From the NCBI RefSeq assembly GCF_002078875.1, contig NC_034412.1, positions 10,144,041 to 10,208,040 of the forward strand: DNA of 64,000 nt. The letters are read 5' to 3'. Under the pieces are notes generated by a model. That model saw only the letters and a program-made list of their open reading frames with translations, ran no database searches and had not been told where the DNA came from. Source of the stretch: Numida meleagris (taxonomy: Eukaryota; Chordata; Aves; Galliformes; Numididae). The position numbers were made by a program, and so were the translations under genes. Shown piece by piece: positions 23,791 through 35,700 of this stretch. The number at the start of each line of letters is the position of its first letter. The stretch's first letter is position 1.

Positions 23791-26700
23791 TGATAGATAT
23801 CCACACTTGTGCAAGAACAGAGTGACCTGTGTCCTCTTAAGTGCACGACATGTCACACAGAAGGGAGAGATTTATCTTGGCTGCTCTGGGAGGGTGTGGT
23901 GGGAATCGAACCCTCAGTCATATTACTAAATCCCAGGTGAATAAAATGCCTTGCAAAAAGACAGTCACTTAAAGACTGTATGATGAAACAGTGGCTCTCT
24001 GTTTAAGTTTAACATACTGGAGTTAAAAACTGGGGTGTGCATAAGGGTGGCTTCAGTGTTTCCCTTGGCATTCTTCATCCATGGGTTTGTATTAGGTCCG
24101 ATGTGCAGGGCTGTGCCAGCAGGACAGAGGTACAGGATGGATGTGTTTTGCCCTGATCTGTTGTTATTATTTTTCAAAACTTAATAGTTTCCCTCAGCTG
24201 TGCGTCCTGGTGTGGTTTAGGGCTCTAGAGTAGGGATATTTAAGACAGCAGTATTCTCTGCTGCTAAGATGTTCAATATTTTGTCTTCCTCTGCTTCAAG
24301 CACTCAAAGTCAGTGCAGTGAACAATCCCCTGTGGACATTTCCCTGTGTGGTGAGTGAAGAGAATTAGGTAAATTGAACCCTAGTCCTCTGAATAACACT
24401 GGAGTTAGATGCCTAAATCGGGAATTACCAGTAACCTCTGCTGTGCTTGGTAATTAAGTAAACCAGATTTGAATCCCCAGTGAGGGAAACTGATTTATTG
24501 TTTTCTTTTTCCTTGAAATGTATGTACTGATTCTTCTAGCATCAGGTCAAATCTCAGCTTTCAGCATGTTATGGATTGTCTTACTTTTCTTCACTCAAAG
24601 CTGTTTTGAGTACTGTCACTTTATGGTGACTTTGTTTAATGATATCAGTTTATTCAGCACCTTTTTTCCATCTTTAAAACTACATGAACAAAAGCAGTGA
24701 CTTGCAGTGATTTTTTTTTTCAGTTTAAACTGTTCTTTTTGGTGGGTTTTTTTTTTTACCAAAAACTAAGAACGCTAGCTTTTCTTCTTTTCCATACTTA
24801 ATCCAAGGAACTCCTTTGATCTCAAACTGAAATACAATCTAGAAATTGCAACTGGCCGCTGCTGGCAGGGAAACGGTGTAACCCATATGTTCCTTATTCA
24901 ACACATGGAAAGAGATGTTGTGTAATAATAACTCGGTATAAGATTGTATCTTTCATATTTAAAAGTTCTTTTTAAGTAAGCTTTTGTCTAAAACTGGTAA
25001 CAATAACTTTGTGTAAGGGAAAAGTTTTGTAGAGTTAAAATGTTTTGTCTGGTCAAGAGCAATTTATTTCTTTGTGGACGAATAGGTGGAAGTCTAAATG
25101 AGGTTGAAATTCATCTTTTCTTTATCTGCACTGGCTGTAATGTCTTGTTGTAGTTCATGCTTTTCATGTCCAGGTTTCTCCACTTACACTACACTATTTA
25201 TTTTCCTTTCCTTTTTAAGTAAGGAAATTGTCAGGTCTACTTTCCATTTCTCAGGGCAAGAAAATGCTGCCCTTGGATTTTTTTGCAGGCTGCTGTGGAG
25301 AGGGTCCTTTGAGAGAGAGATATGAAAAAAGACATTCTCTTTTGATAAATATAGTACAAAGAATTATCTAATGCAGCTGCAGGGAACAGGAGTGTTTGAT
25401 GCTATCCTTTCAACTATGAAAAGTGGTCTTTTGAAAAGAGTTTTGAACGTTTGTAGTAAGCTGCTCCGGCAGAGCTGAAGACAAGCGAGCTACTCGCAAG
25501 CGTGAAGTTGGGCAAGCACTCCAGGTGTTTCATTGTAGTGACAGCAGCCCTCTGTGGGTAGAAGTGAGGCTGAGATTTAACGTGGATCTGGGTGGTAGTG
25601 AGATCAGATTGCAGGGACCAGCCTGTGTGTTTTAGTCCAGGAGCAGACTCCTAAACAGTTCTGTTTGTGGAGGAGTGTCCTGGTGTCCCTGTGCTGAGCC
25701 TGGAGCTGCTTGTGCAGGAGCTGTGTGTGCGCAGTGGCTGATGACAGTCTTGTGGTGGCTGCCGGGGACCTTCAATCAATGTTTCACACTCAAGCATCTT
25801 TCCATCTTCAGAGCTCTGCCCTTCTGCTAATTAATCCACCAACTCATTTCACATGGGCTGTTGAGCAGTTGGTAATGCGTTCGACAGCTTTATCAGCGGG
25901 GTGGGTGTGGAGGGACGTGGAGGCTCTCTCCTGCTGCCGTCCTGAGAAATGTGGAAACGTGTGAAACGTTGATGAAAGAAGGATTGCCCCATCCTCACAG
26001 CAGGAGCAAGTTCTCTGAGTTGTTCACTACGCCCCCCCGCACCCCCCCCCAATGTGACTTCATGTGCTTTGATTAATGCCTGCCGTCATCTTTTTTTTTA
26101 AATGATGGATTAGGAACCTACCCAACTGGAAGAGTTTCTTCCACAGCAGTGACCTATTAAACGTTTAATTACTAGATGGCCCCACCCTTATTAAGAGTCC
26201 AAAACTTGAAGGCCTTGTTTCTTAGGGCTTTTTTCCCTCTTGTGTTCCCCAGGGTGACAGTATTAAGGAAATTTGTATCGCACTTCCCCACTTTGGGAGT
26301 AGATGAGTGAGGCTGACCCACCTTGCCCTGCTGGGAGGGCTCCATGGGGGCTGGCAGTGGTTCTCCTGTTCTGGCTGACAGCATGCTTTGCTGTAGTTTG
26401 TCTGAGTTTGTTTGGGGCTGAGTCATGTTGATTAGGTCCTGGGATAGCAAAGGCTGTGGGCCTGGGGTGAGGACTTGGTTATTTCCCCTGAAAAAGCAAA
26501 AGCTGCTTTGGGAGGGTTAGAGATATGTGGAGCTGCTTCAGGCTTCTTGGTGCTTAGCTTCTGAGGGAATAATCTGAAATTAGGTGTAGATACCTAGGGC
26601 ACTTCTGAAAGTGGGAGAAGGGAAAGAAGAAGTTAGCTGAGTACCTGAAAGCTAGGTCTCTGCAAACAGCCCCAAATTCCACTCGTACTCCTCCAAACCT

Positions 26701-29700
26701 GTTTTGTAGTATGGTGATATTTTCTTTGGGGCAGGTTTATTTTCACGGGGCAGAGGACACCCTGTGCCGAATCAACACTGTTTGTGTAGGATAAGCTGGG
26801 GAAGAGATGAACTTAACACTGGGAGGGCTGCTTCTCTGCTCAGGTTGGTGATGGGCTCCTAAGTCAAGGGGAGAAGGAACTGACCAAAAACTGAAGAAAA
26901 AAAAAAAAACACACCAGTTGCTGCTAGGTGAGAGTGATTTCATATGCATGAGCAGTTTGCTTTGAAAATATTGCAGATTTTCTCTCTGAAGTCTTTCATG
27001 ACCTTAAGTAGGAATTCCAGTAAAACATGCTGTCTAATCAGGTTAGCTGTTCATTTGTATGCAATGTTGAACTAATTAACGATGACAAATTGAGATTGGA
27101 TTGCAGAGGACTTTATAAGCATCCTTGATTATTTTTTTAATTAATGACCCGAGAACACAAGAATATAAGCAAGTTAATCAGTCTTTTCAGAAGGAAAATC
27201 TTTAACGATTGCAACTCTCAAGTCTTTAGAAACAAAAGCCTTAGTAGTCTAAACTGAACAAAGTTTCTCACATGGGTACAGGGGATGGGGAGCTCATGTT
27301 GCAGTAAAAGTTTGCTGAAGGCTAGAGGATCGAGCAGTTATCTCTTGGTAGAGCTGAGCCAGAAGGTTGTTAAGTCTGAGAGAGAAGCCCTATGAATTTG
27401 GTGAAATTGGGTGAAGCTCATCCAGAACTGTGCGTCATTTATTGTGGGATACTTCCTCTGCGAGAATTCTCATATACCTGGGCTTGTGAGATCTCCTCCC
27501 ATTTCTGCAGCAGAAGCAAACAAGGCATTTCAAAAGCGTGCCTCCTTGGACTTTTTTTTTCTTTCTGGAAGTAACTGTGTGTGCAGATCTTTCCACCCAC
27601 TCCAAGTGCAGGTAAATAAATAACTGCACTGGCTTTTCCCACTAAAAAAAGATTTGGCAATCACCTGTTGCTAGCACAGAGCTTGCTGTATGACTTCTTG
27701 CCTGGAGAAGAACACGGTTGCAGTAGGGAAGATTAAAAAATGAAAATAATTTAAGAAAATAATTATGTCAAGTTTAGTAGAAGTTGACGTTGCTGCCAAA
27801 CTCAAGCTATCAAGAAACGAATCAGATCCTCCTATCCCCATAAGCAAGATACCACCTTATAAGTCATGAGACTTTATTGAAGACAAACAGGTTCTTCGGA
27901 TGTTCCCCCAGGTTTTCGAGCCTTTAGGGTGCATCTGTTAAATCTTTCAAAGCTTTTCTTGGTAGTCATGAGGGTTACGGAAAAAGAAGGCAGAAGTAGC
28001 TTTAAGTTTCTACATGAAAACCAAAATTTATTTGCAGTTTTTTGATTTTGCTGAAGGAAGGCAGCCCTGCAAGACTTGCATAATTGGAGTGTTGGCAATA
28101 CTTGAGCACAGCAGTTTTTTCTCATGCCCTGCAGTAGGTTGGAGCTGAGCAGGGTTCCTCCTTGCAGAGCTTCATTATGAAACACAGAGCTCCACAAAGT
28201 TGCAATCCATGTTCCAGTCAGGCACATTGGTTTTCCCATGCTCAGTAAACTTGACTGTACCTAAAGCTGTACGAAAGCATTCTGATTTCAGACTCTTAGC
28301 TGGCAAGGCTAGGTGACAACCTGTACGACATCCAAGAAAGCAAGTAAATGCATTGTGCTGTCTGGAGTTAGATTTGGAAGGTATTCTTAAGGCAAAAGGA
28401 ATGTGCTTAAATTAGTCCATGTTAGGAGTAACAGGTTTCTGTGGTTGAAAGTACAGATTCCTTGGCTGGTCTATCTCAGTTATATTATTTCAATTTGATT
28501 AGTTCCACTTTCACTTAAAAAATATTTTGTCCTGAATCTCCTGGTGTAAAATGGGAAACATATTTTCCCCTGTATACAGTGAGTTGGAAGATGATGGTGC
28601 ATGGGGATAGCGTGGCAGCGAGATGCCAACTGGATGCATGCTTTGCCCTGACTCTTAATTGTCTGTTCTCTTACATAAGCTGTTCCAATAGTGCAATTGG
28701 AATAATGCTCTGGTAATGCTGCTGCTGATGATCGTTTTTCTGCATCATACGTGGCAACTTCTTAAGGGCTGGTGAGTCTCCCTGAAGACCTTGCACGTGG
28801 GGCTGTGCTAGGTGTTAATGTGAAGGTTTAGCTTCGTTACTCCTCAGTGACGTGCCACTTGCACCAGCTCGTTGTCTTCTGGGCAGTGCAGTTTGAGCTT
28901 TCCTGATTTTACCCTCCTTAAAGCTGTTAGGAGGAGGGCAATGGAAGCAGTCTTGCTTCGGGAATTGGAATTTCTCTCTACTTCAGAGGCTCCTGGTCAG
29001 CAATGCTGTGGGCTTCGGCTGTTAGCACAGAGCTAAGGGAAGAGTCCCTGTAAAAGTGAGCGCAGAGGGTCTGTGGATGTCTCCAAGCATTGAAGTTGGT
29101 CCCCTTGTGGACACTTTGCTAATCCTTTCATGACTTTAAATGTAGGCTTTCTCTTGAGCCCAACTGATTGCTGATGCGCAAGCTGGGAGAACTGACGCAA
29201 TGGTGTGAGCTCAGTGCTTGGCTCCGCATGGATCTCAACAAAGCGGGAACATTGCCTTATTTGGGCACTTGTCTGCGTGAGAAGTGTGGGAACTGGCTTC
29301 CTGAGGCTCTCTGCAGCTTTACCTTTGTGAAGATGCTGCTCCTAGTGCGTGTGCCCCTTGTCCGCTCAGAGCGGGCATGGGGAGGGATGGGCTTTGGTTG
29401 CTGTGATGGCTCTCGTGCACGGGGAGATGGTGATGGCACCTTCCTGTTTGAATGACTTGAAGTGTTTCCCTCTCTGTGTGGTACCAGCAGGGCCTGATGT
29501 TTAGGCAGTTGATGCATACAAAACTTGTCCTGGGTCATCAGCCTGGAAGGAGGGCAGTGGCTTGCTGTCTGTGCAGGAGGTGCTGTTCTCACGGCAGGGA
29601 CGTGTTTCAAGCGAGCAGAGCTGGGAAGAACCAGTTCCCCTGTGAGAACCAGTCCGGGAGGTGCCTGCTGGAGTCTCTTCTGGTGGTGTGTTTTTTTTTT

Positions 29701-31069
29701 TGAGTAAAAGGAGATCCAAGTGTATAAGGTTCCTATTAAAATGTAATTGTGCTTTTTTTTTCCCCCTAACCTCATTGTCATGTATATTCTGTTTTTATTA
29801 CTTGTTATCTTCTTCTCTGACTCCCCAGAAGCAACTCCAGAGCTCCTTGTAATAATTTCTGGAAAGTCTCTTGTGAGCTGTCTTTGTTTTTCTCTGCCTC
29901 TCTCTCACTTCTTGCATCCTTCATTGTTCTGTAAATCCTGCCAGGGCAACGTAGTGTACCTCTCTGAGCTGCAGCTGTTTCAGTGTTAAGTTTTGGTAGA
30001 TGCTCTTCATTAGCCAAGTGTCCTCCGTGACGCCAAACTGGACTGTGGTGCTTGAGGGCTTCATGCAGCTGACTTCCAGGAGCCCAAGTGGGGCTCTTTG
30101 CGTCCCTGTGCAGCTGCTGGGAGCTTGGGAGTGTCTCCTCTGCAGGTATTTGGACAAGAGGAAGGCGTTTAAATTGATGGTGTGAATGTCCTCTTTCAGC
30201 TAGGATTTAGTTTCCTGGTTGCTGTGTTTGTGCTTTCTCTCCGACAAAACAAGAGACCAGACAGAGCTCGCTGCAGGTTTCCCAGGATTTGCAAGAGCAG
30301 AACGCTGAGATGTTAGGGATGGGCACAATGGGATGGAGAAAGTAACTGTGGGGAGAGGTTGTCTTCTCTTGGTGCCCCTTGGGGAGCAGAAATTTATCTC
30401 CTGCTTTGCTCAAGTGACTTCAAGCTGTACTGGCATCAGGTTTTTTATTTTTTCCTCTTTTTCTCAGAAAGTTGGCAGAATTGTCGTCAAGTTTTAGTCA
30501 CTTCTGAAGAGAAAATGTAGAGGGAAAGAACTAAGTGCAAGAAACTTCTTGGGTTCTTAATGAGAACTTTTTCCGTCTGCGTGGAGAGGAAAAGCGTTAA
30601 TTAAACATAATTTTCATCAGCCCAACTTGCACAAAAAAAGCCCCACCTACTTTCATGAGAAAGGAATAAAGAGAATCATAATCCTGGATTAGGTATCTTT
30701 CACTACACGTATATAGAAACAACACCATGTGAAAAGGGGGAAAATACGTATATACACATACACACCAAGCATACCGATGTGCCTCCAGCAGCATTACCAA
30801 AGGAATTAACTTTACAAGAAGCAGCCACAGCCTGGAAAGAAGCCATTTTTCAAATAAAAGCTGAATGAGACTTGTGGTTTCTGAGAAGTATGAGAAGGAA
30901 GGGTTAAAAAAACATTTAGAGATAAGAATAGCTGATGCTGGGAGTTGAGTGAACATCTTGAAGTAGGGGAGGGTCACTATTTAAATCACCTTTTCTTTTT
31001 TTTCTGCCGTGCTTAGTTAAAAATTGGCTTCTGCTAAGAACAACATGTAGGATTAATGTAGTACTTTAA

Positions 31070-31200
31070 ATCTTCAAAGTGCTGCACAAACATTACTTCC
31101 CTAATCAGCAAACACCTTTTCGTGGTAGGAAAATCAGGCATGTAGTTGCCATTTTAGAGAAGGGAAACCAAGGTGCCAGAAGTCCCAGTGCTTCCAAACT
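31070..31200 (-). mobile_element. MIR-like SINE remnant
   Basis: AAAGTGCTGCACAAACATTA, then TCGTGGTAGGAAAATCAGG, then GCCATTTTAGAGAAGGGAAA and CCAAGGTGCCAGAAG lines up with the MIR/MIR3-type order (GTGCTTTACAAACATTA, GAGGTAGG, CCATTTTACAGATG, GAAACTGAGGCACAGAG). It is strongly diverged. Confidence 0.55.
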
Positions 31201-32549
31201 AGCACTCCTCTGGAGTGGTGTGGGATTTTTACATTGTTGAGTTATTGGGCTGGTGTTTTTGGAGTGGTGTTTCTGGATGCTTCAGGGGTTTTTTTGTACT
31301 GTTCGGCACGGGGACTGCCTCTAGGCTAGCTCCTAAAAGCTGCTGAGCTCTCATGGATTTTGTAAGCGTGAAGCATGCAAACTGCAAAGCAGCCTGCGTA
31401 GCTCAGATGTGGCATCCCAAGAGCTGCCTCCTTCCCTTCCTGCAGGTCATGGCCAGCTGGGCCAAGAGGGAGGCAGCGTGCTCTGGGGCATAGAGAGTTT
31501 CTGAAAAAGCTGCCTTAAATGAACAACGTTTGAAGATATTTCAACCAAACTACCCTTTAAAAAAAAAAGTTGGTAAAAAATGAGTGACATTAAGTTACTT
31601 TTGATAAGGGTTTTCCAACAGGCTGATATAAAAAGGTTTGCTCTCCTTACAGACAAAGACCGACCTTGGAGATGATCGTTCCTTTCCTCAGATGAGTTGA
31701 AATGCTGCAGTTGCATAGATCTTATTTCCCTGACAACTTGATACAGAACGAGCAATGGTTGGTGGTGTGCTGAGGCAGGCACGATGGTTTTTGTGTTGCA
31801 TTGGTGGTGCTCAGTATACTGAGGGTTTAGCTCCAGTGCTTGGCAGACCACATGCTATGAAGAAATGTCCTACTTTGTTGTTTTTTTTAAGTGTCCTGAG
31901 TAGGGCTGACTTCTGTATAGAAAGAGCATGAACTTTATTATGCAATGGAAATCTGTTCATGTGCAGGTGTGTCAGATTTGTTATGGTAAACAGAGTAGAA
32001 TAGCTACTCAAGTAAGAGCTTAGATCCTCTGACAAATAGACCAGGGTGGAGAAATTGCATCTTTGTGTTATACAAAATTTACATTTCCAGTTGTTAAAGA
32101 TAACGCTTCAACACTGGAGCAAAACTTTGTGTATCCACAGAAGGAAGCTGCAACTTCTCCATCATCTTATCAGATCTGTTCTATGACAGTTGTTTGTTTG
32201 CTGTTTAAAAGAGACCAAGATACTTACTTCTCTGAGGAAGACGAGTGTTTCATGTTCTGCTGATGCGCATCAGCTGCTGAAATAAGAAAAATAGGATCTG
32301 TTTTCTGGCTTTTCCTGCTTTAGCAGTGATGATTATGCTGCTCTGCAAGGCTGGAGGAGAGGGCTTCTCTCTCCCCTTGGAGAGCAGAGGACAGCATCCC
32401 TGCGTGGATCCCTCTCCTGTAGCCTGGGGCTCACCGTGCTTCCCTCCTGGGGAGAGAACCTGCATTGCCCCGAGCTGCTAAGGTAGGGAGCAGTACAGAT
32501 GAGCTATGGATTTGACCCTGAGCCCAGCCTCCATGCTGCTCCTGCCCTG

Positions 32550-32705
32550 TGATTTAGATTTAATCTGGGTGACATTGTGCAAGGTGTTCCCTCTGCCTCC
32601 ATCTCTTTCCCTGCATTTCTACGTGCCCACCCTCGAAGTCAGGACTGTGTTTCCATGTTCCTGTGTTGTAAAGCACTTAGATCCCCGATGTGAAACACTT
32701 GGGGG
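32550..32705 (+). mobile_element. MIR-type SINE remnant
   Basis: TCTGGGTGACATTGTGCAAG followed about 120 bases later by TGTGTTGTAAAGCACTTAGA and TCCCCGATGTGAAACACTT matches the MIR blocks GTGACCTTGGGCAAG and TGTAAAGCGCTTTGAGATCC, in the sense orientation. Confidence 0.5.
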
Positions 32706-35700
32706 AATGGCTGGGGGCTGCTGCTTGCTTGCCGTGCAGCCTCTATCACTAGACTTAATCAAAATAAGAGGCCTGAAAGCTTATTTGTAAAAAGATTTGT
32801 GTCTTGCAAACCTAAGTGTATCTTCAGGCTAAAGCTCGGAACTGCCCAAGTCCTGGCTGGGTTAATTGCTTCCCCTCTTGAGAGCTCTCTGTTTACCAGC
32901 ATCAGGCCCATCGGGTATGAGACGCGCTGATGCAAAGGCTGTGGCCTTTGTACGGCACAAAGGAAGGCCTCTTCCTGATGATGTATCTGGAGTGTGACTG
33001 TGTGAGCAGTGCTGTGTTAGCTGCAATGCTGAGCTGGGCTGAACACACCCTGCTGCTGTCGGGGCTCATCAGCTCACCCGTGGGAGCTGCAGCTGCGAGC
33101 TTCTGCCAGGGAGCTGCCCTGCTCCTGGCCTCTTTGGGAAGGGGGATCGAGCTGAGCACAAACTTGCTGTCAGATGCCCTCCCCCAGCCTCTCCTAAGGC
33201 AAAGGGATGGGAGCAGGGCTCTTGGGCTTGCTGTCCAGCAGCATGCCTGCTCTGTTCACGTTTCAAGCGTCAGCATCACCATGGGTGGCAGAAAAAAGCA
33301 TTCTCATAAGACGTTTGTCAGGTGGCTGAGCACTAAATGACATCTGTTCATTAATCAGTGAGGTGGTGACTGGTTTTATGATGAGTTCTTTGTTTCCTGT
33401 CCCTTCTGCTGCACACGGCTCGTGTTAGTCATTCTTAGTCATTTTCTTGACCAGTCCTTGGTGAGCAAAGGTGACTCCAACAGAAATCACTCTGCAGTTC
33501 TGCATCTCTTACTAAAGACTTTCGCAGTGCTGACATTCACAAAAAAGGTGACAGCCTCTAGGAAAAGCTTCAGAAGAGCAATCATTAATTCTGTAAAGAT
33601 TAAAGGCTCTCAGAAATGGAGCACATGGACTGACTACTTTAAAATACCATTCCTATAAATAATTAATACATTTTTAATTAAAATGTAATCTTTATTTGTT
33701 AGCCCCTTAATGTCCTGTCTTCTCTGATGAGTCACTTTTGCTGGTTTGCTTTGCTGTGCCTCTCTTAATGACTACAGAGGTGGGATTCCTTGTTTCTAGT
33801 CTCACTTTCCAGCTGCTCTGTGCAATATTCAGATGAACTGGGTTGCACTGGTGCTGCTGGTGTGCACGGGAGCACTGCTGGGAGGAGCAGCTCCGTGGAT
33901 GAGCTGGTTCCAGGCTGGATTTGCAGGGACACGTGCTGGAGGAAAACCATTTCCATGCTGCATGTCTAACATTGTGAGCACAAAACGCTCCGATGCTGTT
34001 AGTCACACCACTGATCTCAATCTATTTAATGGGGCTGTTTTGTTTTTAATACACTGCTATTCTGATGTGCATTTTGAAACATGTTTTAGGGACGCTTCCT
34101 AAATGTAGAACTTAAAGGGTCTTTTTCTTGAGTGGGGTTGCTTGGTAGTATTTTAAGTGTTGATGAAGCACATGGCCAAGATTAACTGCTGCTTAGTGAA
34201 TGGGAATGACTAACCTGTGACTGCTTCTCTCTCCACCCCCACAGGCTGGAGTTGCTACCAGTCACCTGCTCAGCTCTGAAGCCCCAACTGCTGGGGTGTA
34301 CCTAACCCTGCGCTCCTGGATCACACTGTGTCTGTGATGTGGCTCCAGCATGACCTGCTTGCTGAGGGGAAGCCAACATTTCCCAGTGCCTAGGAGAAGT
34401 AGGGTTCAGCATGCAGGCTTCTGGGGAGTGGTATAGAGTAGTTCCTGCTGTGTGCTGGGGGCTCTCTGCCCAGCCTGGCATGGATCACCAAGGGTGTAAC
34501 AGTTCACTCCGGTGGTTTTTTGTTGTTTTATTTTTCCCACTGGCCATACCAATCTGATTACACCTTCGAGGGATCATCCACCCCTAAAGCTTAATTAAGG
34601 AGCTCTTGTCTGACTCGTCACTGACTCACCTGCCACTGTATGAGCTCATGTCTGACTTGTCCTAGGAAGACAGTGAAATATGTCAGGCTTCTCTGAAATA
34701 CAGCAGGTTTTTGTTTTATTGCATCCCTGACATTGCTGTTGGCTGCTGCATAGGTGAACAGAAAGATGACTGCCCCAACTTGGTCGCGTTTATCTAAACT
34801 CAGTCACTCACCTCTTTTGTGCCTTGAAAAACTAGCTGGGGTTTTGCTTGCACAGCTGTAGGTATGTTAGAGTTAATAAAAAAAATAAAATTAAATAACC
34901 TTTGAGTTTTGGCTTCGGGCGAAGTAGGTGAAATGATGTGTTTTGGAGATGAATGCTCTTGCAGAAGGCAAGATGTAGCTTGCAGGAGAACATCTGCAAC
35001 CAATCCATTCTGTATGAGATGGGGCCAAGACTTGTTTGTATCTCAGTACCTGTTCAAACATGTCGTTGCACAGCAAAAAGAGGTTTTGAATGCATTGAGG
35101 AAGGGTGGGTAAGAAGGGAAAGAGACATCAAGCTGAATGTTTGCTTAATAGCTTTGATTTCTTCATTAAACTTTCAAGCACTTTAATAATTTGATTAGCT
35201 GCTTTCAGAGCACTGCAGAACTTCTTAAAAATTATTTAAAGAAAAAAGAATCCTGCTCATCCTAGCACTGCAAAATGAGCTTGATTTCTGGCCTGGAGCG
35301 AATCTGGTAACTGTTGACAACTTCTGTGCACCCACTCCGAGAACTGTCGGCAGAAGGCTGTTTGGTAATACGCTGATCAAAGAGTGCAGAGATCAGTTAC
35401 CAGGCAGACTGCCCTGACACCAGAATGGAGCTTCCCGATCAGATGGCCCTTGCCAGCTACTCCTGTTCTCTGTGTTCTGTAAGAACCGAATGTAGAATGA
35501 GCCTTTAGCAGCTGCACTTAGCAGAGCGTGTTTGCCTGCCTTTAATTGTGCACTTGAAATGCCTCATTTTAAGGCCTGTGGTAGCGTAGAATGTTTATAT
35601 GACTCAGGAGCAGCAGAAATGGTGAGGCAAGTAGGAGAGGTTATCCTATTCTGCTTAGCACTGAGCTCTGCATTACTGTTCTTTTTTCCTTAGCGTGCCC

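Noticed and set aside
29257..29781. 174-codon minus-strand frame in the large intron
   Set aside because: Low-complexity basic and proline-rich translation with overlapping frames on the other strand. No recognisable domain and no splice structure.
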